Notes: generated by a model not told the origin, from the letters alone. A stretch of 64,000 nt of DNA from Tupaia tana (GCA_026018925.1 JAKSZU010000003.1:185101505-185165504); one strand, 5' to 3'. Positions 10,831 to 23,029 are shown, counted from the stretch's first letter. Program-made: numbers and translations.

Positions 10831-11652
10831 TAAACACTCTTTGACCTGTATCACCATTAATTAGTTTCACCCATTTTTAAACTTTATATGCACAGAATCA
10901 AACAATGTGTACTAATTTGTACTGGGATTCTCTTTTCTTAATGCTATATCTGTGAAATTCATTCATGTTTTTACTACAATTGAAGTTCAGTTTTCCCTTT
11001 GATCTTGAATTTATTATTCCATTATGTGACTGTATCACATTTATCTTTTTCTAAAACTGAAAGAAATTTAGGAAGTTTATGTTTTAAGCAATTGTGACTA
11101 AAGCTATAATTAACATTTTTGTATGTTTGTTGGTTAATATATACCCATATACTCAGATTAGTAGATGTTATCAAAAGTTTTCCAATGGAGTTGTACCAGT
11201 TTACAGTCCCATCAGCCCCATTGCCAGTATCAGTAGCACAGTAAATCTCTTTAATTTGTTCTTCTCATCACTAGAATGTTGTGTCCTTTGACTAACATCT
11301 GCCCAATACATCCGCTTACCCTTAGTCCCTGGTAATCATCACTCCACTCTATTTCTGCGTTTAACTCTTTAGATTCCACTTATCAGAGACCTTAGGTGGT
11401 GTTTGTATGTGTGTGTGTGCCTGATTTATTTCATTTAATGTAATGTCCTACAGGTTTATCCACATTGTCATGAATAACAGAATTTTCTTTTTTTTTTTTT
11501 TTTTAAGTTAAGTAGGAATCTATTGGCTTATGTGCCTTTTCTTTATCCTTTCATTTGCTGATAGATACTTAGGTTGATCCCATAACCTGGCTATTGCGAA
11601 TAATACTGCAATAAACATAGCATTATAGTTAATAACGATACATAATATTCTT

Positions 11653-11912
11653 TTTTTTTAAGAGATATTTGCTATAAGTCACGTGCACTCGCCAGAAAGA
11701 CAGAGAGAGACAGAGAGAGACAGAAAGTGAGAAATCACCCCTCAGGGGGGATGGCCATGTCACAATCACTTCTCCTCCATTGTCCTCTTGGGATCTTGGG
11801 CACGCATGCACACCCACCCGGCACGAGTTTAAGCCATCGGGTCCAGGACTCGAACCGCGGTCAACTACATGGGAGTTCAGCGACATAGCCATTACACTAA
11901 CTGCTGGTCCCT
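11653..11912 (-). mobile_element. Long tRNA-derived SINE
   Basis: Complete copy with a 17-bp duplication, CGATACATAATATTCTT on the left (11636-11652) and CGATATATAATATTCTT on the right (11913-11929), one mismatch. Inserted in the antisense L1. Confidence 0.95.
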
Positions 11913-11929
11913 CGATATATAATATTCTT

Positions 11930-12120
11930 AAAAAATTGCTAAGGATGTAGTTTTTAAGTATTCTCACCACAAAAAAAAGTGATACAAATAGGAGGTAATG
12001 TATATATTAATTAGCTCAATTTAGTTATTCCACAATGTATATATATTTCAAAATATCATGTTGTACACAATAAATATACAAAAAATTTGTCAATTAAAAA
12101 TAATAAATACATACATACAT
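11930..12120 (+). mobile_element. L1 3' end, sense (L1M-type 3' UTR)
   Basis: TATTCTCACCACAAAAAAAA, TTAATTAGCTCAATTTAG, CACAATGTATATATATTTCA and ATCATGTTGTACAC are the standard 3'-UTR tail of mammalian-wide L1s. It ends in a CATA-rich simple repeat. It lies head-on against the surrounding antisense L1. Confidence 0.75.
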
Positions 12121-12514
12121 AACTTTCAGTTGCTCTGGATCTTCATCAACAATTGATATCATACTTCTTTATTTGGGGCTTTAGGTAAAGTTATAGTAGT
12201 ATCTCATTGTTTTAGTTTGCATTTTCTTGATGAATAATGATGTTGAGAACATTTTCTTTGCCTACTGGACATATATATCGCCTTCATATCTTGTGCCCAC
12301 TTCTAGTTCAGTTATCTGTCTTTTTGAAAGTGCTTTCTTTATATATTATGAAAAGAGTTCATCACTTCTATGTACTGCAATATATTTCCCACCTGTAACT
12401 ACTCTTTTCCACTCTCTCAATGATTACTTTTGATGAACAAAAGTTCTTGATTTTAACAAAGACTATTCTAATAATAATTTTTGTGGTTGCAATTCTTGAA
12501 CTGTATTAAAAAAA

Positions 12515-13550
12515 TAAAATACACAGTAATTAGTGTGAATCGACAGCCCTTAGAATGGGAAAATATTTTTGTAAATTATGCATCAGATAAGGGACTGATA
12601 ACCAGAATACACAAGGAACTCAAGCCGCTGTTTGGAAAAAAGTTGATCAACCCTATTAAAAGATGGGAGAAGGAATTGAAAAAAAACATTCTCTAAAAAC
12701 GACATATGAATAGCCAAAGGCATATTAAAAAATGTTCAACATCCCTCATCGTAAGGGAAATTCAGATCAAAACAACAATGAGGTACCACCTAAACCCAGT
12801 CAGAATGTCTAAGATCAAAAAAAATGATAGGTGTTGGCGAGGGTGTGGTGAAAGGGGAACTCTTTTACACTGCTGGTAGGAATGTAAATTGGTCCAGCCA
12901 CTGTGGAGAACAATTTAGAGATTCCTCAAAAATCTACAAATAGAGCTACCATATGATCCAGCAATCCCACTCCTCGATATCTACCCAAAGGACAGAAGAA
13001 TTCTTCATTGGAAAAGTTCTTGCACATCAATGTTTATTGCAGCACTATTCATAATTGCTAAGACATGGAACCAACCCAAATGCCCCTGTATGGATGAATG
13101 GACTGAAAAACTATGGCACATATATTCTATGGAATACTATTCAGCCATAAAAACCAACAAAACACTGACTTTTGACAGAAAGTGGAAGAGTATGGAAGAT
13201 TTACTGCTGAGTGAAGCAAGTCAGGCTATGAAGGAGAGACATTGTATGTCCCCACTTAATATATACCGAGTGTCTGCACTTTACAACCAAAACTGATTGA
13301 CTAAAATATATACAAACACAAGAGATGGGTGTAAATGCCAGAGGTGTGTGTGTGGAGGAGTAGGGCCTAGGGAAGGTCATTTGGAGGAGGGATACAGAGG
13401 CAGAGCATTGACAGGATGGGGAGGTGTGGTGTCTGTCATCTGTGGAAGATATTTTGATCAACTGGACTGGGAAGAAATGTTCAAATATTATAATGTTCAC
13501 TTTGTAACCTAAACAATGTGACTGAATGTATATTAAATTTTTTTTTAATT
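12515..13550 (+). mobile_element. 5'-truncated L1 (ORF2 C-terminus and 3' UTR)
   Basis: From about 12530 it matches the ORF2 C-terminal region of the large L1 at 34.15-34.92 kb: the cysteine-rich CX3C...HX4C stretch near 12830-12890, then the 'FIAALF' block. Small indels break the frame. After the ORF2 end (about 13295) its 3' UTR, GAAATGTTCAAATATTATAA and TGTGACTGAATGTATATTAA, differs from that of the large L1. So it belongs to a separate L1 lineage. It lies within the old antisense L1, which resumes at 13.55 kb. Confidence 0.85.
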
Positions 13551-14059
13551 GCTGCTTATCACAGGATGAAGTTATTTTTCTAGGCCATTTTCTAGATGCT
13601 TTATTGATTTGTCTTTCAGACTTTGGTCTGTGGTTCATCCCCAATTACCTAGTGTATGGTGCAAAGTAGGACTCAAGTTCTATTTATTTTACACATGAAC
13701 ATTCATATAACTAAGCACAAGTTATTGAAAAAAACATCTTTTTCTCCCTAAACAATAGACCTTTGCTATGAGATGGCTATTGGTGTGTGGGTATATTTTT
13801 AGACTTTATGCTATTCCGTTGGTCTATTTATCTATCCTCTCATAAATATCATATTAATGCCAAAACCGAGGAGAGAATCACCTCAGATGTAGTGAATTTT
13901 GAACAATACTTTGGCTAATTAGGTTTTCATATTATAATAATTCTACCCCATGCCAAAGTGATCTTATGCATCAATATTTACATTCTATATTCTTTGGATG
14001 AAGCAATTTTGCTGTTTTGTAGTTGGCCATCCTATACCTAATAGATATTCAGTAATGAT

Positions 14060-15400
14060 TTATTATCTTAAACTGTGAAGTTTTAAAATTCATAGGTAAA
14101 TATGAATGATACTAGAATATTTAAAAGCTAGAAATACATTGAAAAATTTATTAAAAATTAGACACATTTTAAGTAAACCAATTAGAAATTCCTTGGTTAG
14201 GCTCAAAGACAGACTCAGGAAATCTGAGGGATAGGCCTGTCTTTGCTCATAAAGTTATTCTCATAACCCCAGGCAAGTCACTTACTTTTTTTGTTTTCTG
14301 TTGCTCTATCCATAACGTAAGAAAAATAATAGTGTAATAATGTTCCAGCCATACAGAACTACTGTGAGACTGACTTAAAAACAAATTTAAAGAGAAAAAG
14401 CTTGCTATGAAAAGACTTGACCTAGGATGTAACTATTTTCTAAAAATACACAATTCACCATAAGTCCACATTTTATTGTGATATTATTATTGACAAGTAT
14501 GGTAAAGATTCTAAGATCTTACAATATACTAAAGAATATTTTAATTTAGAATCAGAGAATAAATTAATTTTAGGTCAGATTTTTAGAGTTAAGTTCATTG
14601 TACCAAAGTCTTTAAAAACTACCAAATTATATTATTACATATAAAGCAACTCTCTATTAACTAGAGATCCCTCTTTATTAATCTGGCCAGGAAAATTAAT
14701 ATCTTTAATAGGCACAAATGCTCAGGTAGATTTTTGGGTCTCTCTTTGGATTTGTTCAATATAGTTTAGTATACACATAAATTCAGAATCAAAGGCAAGT
14801 AACATTTATAAAAGAAACAATCTAAAAAATACTTATAAAATAGAATACAGAGATCAAAAGATTTCTTACTATTTCTTTCCTGAGAAAAGGACAATTTTAC
14901 AAGGGGAAAAAAAAAGCCAGAATATGTGTCTTTGTTACCTTTGATCTTTTAGTTTATTTTTAATGTCACTTTTCCTTGCCTGTATAGCTCATAGTTGGTG
15001 TTTAATAAATGTGTACATGAAGGAAAAATTGCTCCTCCATCTGTGTTCCCAAAGTCCTGATGGTACAACTTGCATATCTTCTTGTGATCATTTATTTACA
15101 TGTTATTTCCTCCTGGGCCTTGAAGTTCTTAAGAGTAGAAACTGTCCTTTAATCATCTGGCTATCCCCAGTGCCTGACACAGAGTAGACACTTAGAAATG
15201 TCTCTCATCTAATCCTGTTAGGTTTCTTACAATAACCTCATGGTGATCCAGGGGAAACATAACCTTCTTTAAAGTGTTAACAAAGTCAACTCAAACCAAA
15301 TCAGAAAGTTTTAATTAGTATATTGTGTTGGACGATGTACATTTGCACATAGATGAAAGGGAATTGACAAGGAGAAAGAATTCCTCTGAAAAGGTATGAA
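14060..15400. other. No gene; MIR-like and L2-like scraps
   Basis: GGCAAGTCACTTACTTTTTTT (14273 onward) looks like a MIR core on plus. 15050-15200, ending CAGTGCCTGACACAGAGTAG, resembles an L2 3' end. The 14.4-14.95 kb part is AT-rich and unassigned. Confidence 0.4.
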
Positions 15401-15416
15401 AACCATAAAGAAATTT

Positions 15417-15685
15417 GGGACCAGCAGATGGCATAATGGTTACGTCACTGGACTCTCACAGTTGGCAGTATGAGTCCTGGACCTTGTGGCTTGAGGCTTA
15501 CACCAGACACGTGTGTGTGCATTCCCAAAATCCCGAGAAGAGCATGGAGAAGGAACTGTGGAATGGCCACCCCCCCCCCGGTGGGGTGATTTCTTAATTT
15601 TTGTCTCTCTGTCTCTGTCTCCCCAGTGAGTTCACATGCTATAGCAAAATTAGCTCTCAAAAAAAGAAAAAAAAAAAAAAAAAAG
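15417..15685 (+). mobile_element. Long tRNA-derived SINE
   Basis: Plus-strand copy with diverged head (B box lost, TATGAGTCCTGG). The CCCCCCTGGGGGG block has become C10 then GGTGGGG. A-tail is A-rich and interrupted by G. A short possible duplication AAAGAAAT flanks it. Confidence 0.9.
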
Positions 15686-16153
15686 AAAGAAATACTACAC
15701 AGGAAGATTGTCAGTTTGACATCATAAGATCGTAAGCAGATGATCCCAACAATCCTAGATAGGAGTTCTGAACTAAACAAATATTTATGGAAATGCAATA
15801 GAGATTTTTTAATATAGGCAATCTTTTCCATAAAAATGGGTTTATACCTTTAATGTGTCCCCCTTAGGACATAACATGGATACCTTAGGTAGCCATTTTT
15901 CTAGCTAAATTGATCTACCCATTTTTTCTCTCCTTAACATTCACCAAAATGTTGATTTTTCTGTTTTGCAGCGAAAATCTGCCAAGAATACAGTGCTGTG
16001 GATTAAGGGACTAGCTATATAGGTGACCCTGCTTGATGGGAAAAATGCATCAAGAATGTTTTCTCTCTACCTTGTGTTATTTGACTTGCAGTAATGGTGG
16101 AACAGATACCAACCAAAATAAAAAGAAATCATGAAGGCCAAGTGATTTTTTTT

Positions 16154-16415
16154 CTTCTTTTTTTGGAGAGGTTTTTGCTACAGGGCGCATGCACTCGCCA
16201 GAAAGGCAGAGAGAGACAGAGAGACAGAAAGCAAGAAATCACCCCCCAGGGGGGATGGCCACGCCGCAATCCCTTCTCCTCCATTCTCCTCTCGGAATCT
16301 TGGACACGCACGCACACACGCCCGGTTTGAGTTTAAGCCACCAGATCTGGGACTCGAACTGCAGTCCACTACATGAGAGTCCAGTGACATAGCCTTTATG
16401 CTATGCTGATTCCCC
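16154..16415 (-). mobile_element. Long tRNA-derived SINE, fairly young
   Basis: CpG-rich minus-strand copy (GGATGGCCACGCCGCAATCC). Flanks CAAGTGATTTTTTT and CAAAGTGATATTTTTT form an imperfect duplication. The head is slightly decayed at its outer end (CTATGCTGATTCCC). Confidence 0.92.
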
Positions 16416-17192
16416 CAAAGTGATATTTTTTAACTGTCATTTTTATTAGACACAAACATGGCTTAATAAACAGAACCTGGACAAACACAAATGGGGACAA
16501 ACTTGGGTTCTTGAGATGAGGAACTACTTTGCATGCACACTGAGGGTCCCACTGGGTGGAGAGTAGAGTGTCCAAAGGATGCAGCACAAGTGTAGCTTCA
16601 AACCAGGCTGGCACTAGGGGAACTGCATGCTGAAGTTCTCTGATGAGAGCAGAGTTATCTCACCTCTGTACTGAGTACATTATTTCATGTAACCTACGTA
16701 ACTTCTAAAAGAGAAATTGTTTTTATTATCCCTAATAAAAATATTAAAACTGAGGTTCAGTGAAATAATTATTTCAAGCTCATGGTGTCAGAAAGAAATA
16801 AAGAAATATTTAGACCAGGTGTATTTGTCACCAATGTTCCATGATCATATCATTGCAAGATTCTGATTCTCTGAATAAATTGAAGAGGAGAGAGTATTTT
16901 AAAAATCCAAATCAGTGCTGCCCCTAAAATGGCCACTGGTCACATATGACTACCGAGTACCTGAAATATGGCTAATCCAAATGGAAATGTGCCCTGAGCA
17001 TAAAATAACACCAGACCTGAAAGACAATGAAATAAGAACATAGGAAAAAAGAATAATAATTTGGATGCTTTGGATAAGATAAAATATACTATTGAAATTA
17101 ATTCCACCTGTCCCTTTTTGTTTTGCTAATATTTATATTAACAAAATTAGAATTACATTTTGGTGTCTTTAATTGAGAGTCATATTATATAG
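16416..17192. other. No gene; unassigned old repeat near 16905-17040
   Basis: GGCCACTGGTCACATATGAC through GAAATATGGCTAATCC has the look of an ancient interspersed repeat common in eutherians. I cannot name the family with confidence. Confidence 0.35.
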
Positions 17193-17316
17193 TAAGAGGT
17201 CTTCAAAAAGTTCATGGAAAAAGTGTATTATGAAAAACCTCTACAGGGATTTCCATTTTTTTTGCACTATATTCATACTTTCCATTTTTCCACCATGTTT
17301 TTGAAGTCCTCTCATA
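17193..17316. mobile_element. Mariner-like MITE, copy 2
   Basis: About 124 bp; left AAGAGGTCTTCAAAAAGTTC pairs with the right-end inverse of CATGTTTTTGAAGTCCTCTC. It shares the interior GTGTATTATGAAAAAC with the copy at 10.2 kb. TA lies at or near each edge. Edge positions could shift by a few bases. Confidence 0.7.
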
Positions 17317-17428
17317 TTTCTGTTGGGCAACATTGGAATCAGCACAACTTCTTCGTAGTTGCTAATAACCACACTAGGAGGAAGGACAGTGTGTTGGTTC
17401 TGGGATGGAATTAAAACACTAGTTCTCA

Positions 17429-17709
17429 GGACCAGCAGTTAACATAATGGCTATGTCGCTGGACTCCCATGTAGTCGACCTCGGTTCGAGTCCCAGACCC
17501 AGTGGCTTAAACTCACGCCAGGCATGTGTGTGTGCGTGCCCAAGATCCCAAGAGGAGAATGGAGGAGAAGGGATCCCGGCATGGCCATCCCCTCTGGGGG
17601 GTGATTTCTCGCTTTCTATCTCTCTGTCTCTGTCTTTCTGGCGAGCGTACGCATCCAATAAGAGAAAAAAAAAAAAAAAAAAAAAACCTCCAAAAAATAA
17701 TAAATAAAT
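17429..17709 (+). mobile_element. Long tRNA-derived SINE inside MER20
   Basis: Near-consensus copy with B box GGTTCGAGTCCC and a perfect 16-bp duplication AAAACACTAGTTCTCA (17413-17428 and 17710-17725). The duplicated target is the very start of a MER20-like element. Confidence 0.96.
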
Positions 17710-17940
17710 AAAACACTAGTTCTCAATCAGACGCTCTTCACCCCACTGCTTCATGGGTACATTTGACAATATCTGTACACATTTTTGATTGTTACAGTTA
17801 ATGTGGGGGTACCGCTGTCATTTACTAGATGAGGCCAGGGATGCTGCCAAGTATCTCACAGTGTATGGGACAGTTCCTACCATAGTTACCAGGCCCACAA
17901 TATCAATAGTCCCATGGTAGAGAAACCCTGGATTTGGAGA
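17710..17940 (+). mobile_element. MER20-like DNA transposon relic, copy 2
   Basis: Blocks GTTCTCAATCAG, GAGGCCAGGGATGCTGCCAA, ATATCAATAGTCCCATGG and GAGAAACCCTGGATTT match the copy at 8.03 kb in order. Its first bases are duplicated by the SINE insertion on the left. Confidence 0.78.
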
Positions 17941-17944
17941 CAAG

Positions 17945-19035
17945 GGTTCACATAATCATGTGGATTCTCCATAATCTGAAGAATCAGGGTCTAAACAGGA
18001 AGGCAGGCAGGCAGGGATGTGATCATAAGGCATATGGAATTCAGTACAAGGCAAAGGTACATGTGTGAGGAATAGGCTTCAGAAACAAATCTATTGTCTA
18101 TTGATCAAAACAGAGGCACAGTCTCATTCTAGAGCCACCCCCCTTTCACTACTATGCACACACTCATTCTTCCCAGAGTTCCTTGGAGCCAGGGATTAGA
18201 GAAGGACCAACCCTGTTGGTCATGCAGCTTTCCACTGTGGGAAGAAAGGCATGCAGCGACTTGGAGCCAGGCAGGGCCTGACAAACCTAACAAAAGAGAT
18301 AAATTACATGATTTTTCCCACAGATTTTCCCATGTGAACTCTGGACAAAGTGTCAGTCTTAGCACTCGCTTATGTCAGAGCTCACAGAACCGTTCCTTCA
18401 ACCAAATAATACAAATTGAACTTACAGATAAAAAAGAATTGGTTGTGTGGATTAAACCAGCATTTTCCAGAGATGCTTTATTGGTTTCAATAGACTTTTA
18501 TTATACATTTTAGAACACATTTCAAGTCAAAGAGACAGCTAGGTTTTGTCGTAGACTGAATTTTAGCAGCAGAATTTGAAATCTGTGATGTGTGCATATT
18601 AAACCATAGAGACCTTCACATCAGAGGATGAAATGATTAAATTCTGCCTCTGTTCCTGAGCTGCTGCAGCATGAGGGAGGGTGTGTGTACTGTAAACAGA
18701 GTTTATTTTTAGCCTGGCCTTGATATGAAGTATTCTCTTTCAGTATGTTCTACAACAGATGTCTCTCTGTCTCTTGAGGTATTTGCCTACATCATTTTGG
18801 TCTGTATCTGATTATAAATGCTAAGAAACAGGGTCCTGGCACAGCATACCTGGGATCTAGGAGACCTTAATCACTGGCATCTCTGTGGACCCATCCACCA
18901 CTCATTTCCTCACACTTGTCACTCCCACCTATGCTCATCTCTACACATACAGCAGCTGGGAAACACACTCACAAAAGGTAGTTGGGTCACTCTGTTACCT
19001 TTGGAGAAAAATCTGCTTTCTTAAAAAGAACCAAG
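17945..19035. other. No recognisable feature
   Basis: Higher-complexity DNA. Several frames of 68-119 codons exist, but none shows a known domain or a plausible exon border that I can defend. Confidence 0.4.
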
Positions 19036-19037
19036 AG

Positions 19038-19865
19038 GAATGCAGGTGTTTTAGTCCATGCAGGCTGCTACGACAAAATACACCCATTCCTCACTTAAAT
19101 ACCTGTTTAATGACTCTTGGATAAGACTGACCAGTTCTCCAGCACAGGGAATTCTCATTATCTTGTTCCTGAAGCTGATTAGTGTTCACTGCACAAAGTA
19201 TTTGCGATCACACAAGATTGCATATTTCATTTTTAAATTTGTACTTTATTGTGCACCCATAGTAGAATTCAGAATAGACAAAAACAACTACACCAGATTT
19301 ATAATATTGTGTTGTGGTGTGTCTTGTCACTTTTTGGTGTTTATCTATTGTATGGATAAAATGATATTATTTTAGTGTGGTGTTTTATGACACCTATTAA
19401 AAAATACATACTCCATGATGCCAGGACACAACATAGCCATCCACCTTTAAGGTCCTTATTTACCGACCAATTCACTTAATGACCTAATCACAGGTTGTTA
19501 ATTATGGAGTTCCTGTACTATAAACTGGGTGGCTTATAAACAATAGAAATTTATTTCTAACAGTTCTGGAGTCTGGGAAGACCAAGATCATGATGCCAGC
19601 AAATTCGGTGGCATCTAAAAACCTTCTTCGTGGTTCACAAACAGTTGTGTCTTGTTCTTTTTTTTTTTTCTCCTGTGTTTTCACATGGCCCAGGAGAGAG
19701 TGAGCTCTCTGGGGTATCCTTTATAAAGGTACCAATTCCACTCATGAGGGCTCAACCCTCATGACCTAATCATTTCTCAAAGATCCTATTTTCAAATCAT
19801 TGTATTAGGGGATAGGATTTAACATATGAAACTTGAAGGAACATAAACATTCAGCCTCTCACAGC
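19038..19865 (-). mobile_element. MaLR-type LTR, antisense, with a 420-bp insertion
   Basis: First part TTTTAGTCCATGCAGGCTGC, second part GTGGCTTATAAACAATAGAA, AACAGTTCTGGAGTCTGGGA, CTCATGACCTAATCATTTC. Between about 19086 and 19510 lies foreign sequence whose two ends both carry CACTTAA-type motifs; this may be a Tigger-like element, a weak call. No coding capacity. Confidence 0.6.
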
Positions 19866-20020
19866 AGGGATTAAAGAGAAACCAATAAAAAAAAAATGAC
19901 AGCTACGGATTGGGTCTGAACTCTATTCTCACACTTGTAGCTAATTAATCTTGAGTAAGCAACAGAACTCACATCTGCCTCAATTATTCCATCATAAAGA
20001 AAGAACCATAAGGTCATAAG

Positions 20021-20273
20021 GGACCAGCAGTTGGCATACTGGCTATGTCGCTGGACTCCCACTCGACTGCGGTTCGAGTCCCAGACCTGGTGGCTTAAAC
20101 TCACGCCGGGTGCATGTGCGTGTATGCCCAAGATCCCAAGAAGAGACTGGAGGAGAATGGATTGTGACGTGACCATTCCCCCTGGGGAGTGATTTCTTGC
20201 TTTCTGTCTCTCTGTCTTTCTAGCAAGTACATGTGCCCTATAGCAAAAAAACTCTCAAAAAAAAAAAAAAAAA
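20021..20273 (+). mobile_element. Long tRNA-derived SINE
   Basis: Plus-strand copy with GGTTCGAGTCCCAGACC B box and a small deletion in the anticodon-loop region (CCCACTCGACTGC). A-tail of about 18. Imperfect duplication around GAACCATAAGGT and GAATCATAAGAT. Confidence 0.93.
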
Positions 20274-20332
20274 GGAATCATAAGATTGTAGATTTCTTGG
20301 GCTTAATGTGATATTAACAAAGAGTGCTATGT

Positions 20333-20510
20333 GTTCAAAATGTAGACTCAAGAGCCAGTAGCATTTTGGGCTCAAATTCTGGCTTTGCCACTGATATGCT
20401 GTATGACCTTACAAAGCTACTTAATGTCCCTTTATCTCTGAAATAGGGAAAATGGTAGCCCCTACCTACTAGGGTAAAGACTAAGTTATTACAAGTAAGG
20501 CACCACCTTA
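20333..20510 (+). mobile_element. MIR-type SINE
   Basis: CTCAAATTCTGGCTTTGCCA, GCTGTATGACCTTACAAAGC, TTAATGTCCCTTTATCTCTG and AAATAGGGAAAATGG follow the MIR order from B box through the core. Confidence 0.85.
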
Positions 20511-20714
20511 TGTTGTAGTTTCCTTTATCACTATGCAGGCCACAGAAAATACCAATATGGGGAATTAGTACTGGATTCAGAGGAGAGTCAGGATCAATGA
20601 TCGTAGTGGTGTAAGAAAAAGCATCTGAATTTATTCATTTATTTACTGACTTATTGTTTTATTTTATTTCATTTTGATTAAATAATCCCCAATGAAATCT
20701 TATTTTTGATTTAT

Positions 20715-21350
20715 TGCCATCTGTATTGGTGAGGGTTCTTTAGAAAAACAGAACCAATAGGACAAATATATGTAAAAAGGAGATTTATTATAGGGATTAT
20801 CTTGCATAATCACAAGGTAGAGAAGTCCTAGAATAGGTTGTCTGCAAGCTGGAGAAATAGCTGGAAGACTCAGAAGCCAGGAAACCAGTGGTGCAGCTTC
20901 AAATCCAAGATCAAAAGGTCTGAGTACCCTCAGGGGGCTGCAGACCTGAGCTTCCTCTGGCACAAGTTCAGATTCCAAAACTAAAGGACTTGGATCTGTC
21001 TTGCCAGAGGAGCATGGAGACCAAGCACTGACAGAAATTGAAGGCAGCCATGGACTAAGCTGCAGAGCAGGGACAATGCAGGCAGATATGCAGGGAGCGG
21101 GTGTGAAACACTCAGACCACTCTAGAAAGAAGGATCCAGAAACTAGAAACAGATTTCTACATTTCCTCTCTAAGTCCCTTTCCTGTTCCACCTGACTGAA
21201 TGGTATTTGCCCATATCCAAGACTGGTCTTCCTTTCAGTCCACTGATTTACATGCTATATTGTCAGGCAACAGTCTCACAGACACAACTAGAAACAGCAC
21301 TTTGTTAGCCATCCTTCAGTTCAGTCAAGATGACCCCTCAAACCAACCAT
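20715..21350 (-). mobile_element. LTR-type repeat, antisense
   Basis: Begins TGAGGGTTCTTTAGAAAAAC AGAACC-like and runs through AGATTTATTATAGGGATTAT, the familiar terminal landmark of an old eutherian LTR-like repeat. A 163-codon minus frame here is chance. A sister copy starts at 50.48 kb. Family name not assigned. Confidence 0.55.
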
Positions 21351-21359
21351 TGCACTACC

Positions 21360-22130
21360 CATGTGAGTTGAGGCTCTGAACTGGATTCAATCTGATTGAA
21401 ATGAAATAAAGAAATGTATCAATTTCTGGGTACTCCTTAAACTACGTGATTCCACTTTTACCCCAGAAATATGGGGCTGTGACAAGTTATCATGTATCAA
21501 ATTATCTTCTATCCCAGTTTCTACTAAAATTATCCAAGTTCCTAGAAATAAAAAATAATCTATCATGAAGAAGTCAAACAAAGAGTAGTAGTATTAATGT
21601 TCTACTAATTAATAGCACTATAGGAGACCAAAGGCAGAATATTGGAGGAAGTAGAAATCCATGTGAATCATGCCTTAGCAGAGAAGAGAATCAGCTAAAG
21701 ACAGCAGATGACATCGCAGGAGCAGCATGAAACCCAGGTAGAGAGCAATCACGGCCACTTGATGAACCTTAGAAAGGTTGAGGAAGAGCTGCCCTAGATG
21801 AGCAGAAGGCAAGAATGTTTGGTTTGATGACACTGATAGTTTTAGAGTTAGGAACCAGTGTATTATCCCCCCAACTCTGTGATTGGTTTGATGGTAGAAG
21901 AATGGATTATAAGTATACCATCATCTTTTGGGGTGACTTAATGTTTGTCCTAATCATAAACAGAATTAGAGAAATTCATGGCTAGACAAATTTAGCTTAA
22001 ATTTTTAAGTTTCAGTAGTAAAAACAGAACATCCTTTAAGCTCACAAGTTTAGATAAAAGGAAGTTTTCTCCCATCTGACCTAATCTGACAATAAAGGTG
22101 GTGAAAACAAGTACCATGTAAAAGAAAGGG
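21360..22130. other. No recognisable feature
   Basis: Unassigned sequence without open frames of note beyond one of 64 codons. Confidence 0.4.
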
Positions 22131-22135
22131 AGTTT

Positions 22136-22410
22136 GGGGACCAGCAGTTGGCGTAATGGCTATGCCACTGGACTCCCATGTAGTCGACAGCAATTTGAGT
22201 CCAGAACCTGGTGGCTTAAAACTAATGCCAGGCATGTGTGTATGTGTGCGTGCCCAGGATCCTGAGAAGAGAATGGAGGAGAAGGTATTGCAGCGTGGCC
22301 ATGCCCCCTGGGGAGTGATTTCTTGCTTTCTGTCTTTCTGTCTCTCTGTCTCTCTCTGCCTGATGAGTGCACGTGCCCTATAGCAAAAACCTCTAAAAAA
22401 AAGAAAAAAA
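22136..22410 (+). mobile_element. Long tRNA-derived SINE
   Basis: Complete copy; B box decayed to ATTTGAGTCC. Flanks AAAGAAAGGGAGTTT and AAAGGAAAGATAGTTT make an imperfect duplication. Confidence 0.92.
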
Positions 22411-22493
22411 AAAGGAAAGATAGTTTATTTATATAGACATTGAAATTAACCTACAGTCAATAGAGACAGATGTAGAAAAAGTCCCTAAATAGT

Positions 22494-22519
22494 AAAAAAA
22501 AAAAAAAAAAAAAAAAAAA
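22494..22519 (+). repeat. Orphan A26 run
   Basis: Uninterrupted A26 not attached to any SINE or L1 body that I can recognise to its left. It could be the tail of an unrecognised insertion. Confidence 0.95.
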
Positions 22520-22779
22520 GTTTTTAGTACCTCCCCTCTTCCATAATAGTAAGCTTTCCTCTCTAGTTACACCTGCTCATGTGTGCAATATCCTTCCCAA
22601 CTCATCAAAATCCTCGTGTTTTGCAGTCTTCAAGTGTCATGGAATTATTGAGTATCTAAGTAAGCAGACATTTGACATCACCATTACTGAAGTCTCTATT
22701 TTATAAGTGAATGAACTAAGGCCAAAATACGAGAGGGATTGTACAAGAGATGTGGAACTAGAAATTTTTAAAAACTTGC

Positions 22780-22990
22780 TGTAATAGAAACAGTGTATAA
22801 TTATCTACCAAAGAAACCTTGGCTAGAGTCTTGGTTGTGCTACTTAGTAAGTGTACAGATTTTAAATATTTATGTGAATATAAATAATGGTTCTTGAGAA
22901 CAACCTTATACTCTCTGTGCTTAATTTTTTTCACCTGCAAATTAGGATAATCATTGTGGAATTGGGAGAAGTTCATGAAATAAGATATTA
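22780..22990 (+). mobile_element. MIR-type SINE (weak)
   Basis: TTGTGCTACTTAGTAAGTG and TTCACCTGCAAATTAGGATA match MIR landmarks; the middle is diverged. Confidence 0.6.
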
Positions 22991-23029
22991 GAAAAAAACA
23001 ACTGGCAAGATCTGTGGTGGGAAAGTGTA

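Larger units (their letters stand above)
10858..14060 (-). mobile_element. Old LINE-1 3' half, antisense, interrupted three times
   Basis: Minus-strand L1 3' region in order: 10.86-11.64 kb, 12.13-12.50 kb (GGTAAAGTTATAGTAGTATC, TGATGTTGAGAACATTTTC) and 13.55-14.06 kb (CATGAACATTC, TCCGTTGGTCTATTTATC). The gaps are filled by a SINE, a sense L1 3' end and a second sense L1 3' end. Overlap of landmarks in the first part suggests possibly two old copies. Confidence 0.65.

Noticed and set aside
13201-13644. 147-codon minus-strand frame
   Set aside because: It is antisense to the truncated L1 3' end and its 3' UTR; no support as a gene.
20700-21191. 163-codon minus-strand open frame
   Set aside because: It lies in an old LTR-type repeat; no domain and no homologous copy kept open at 50.5 kb.
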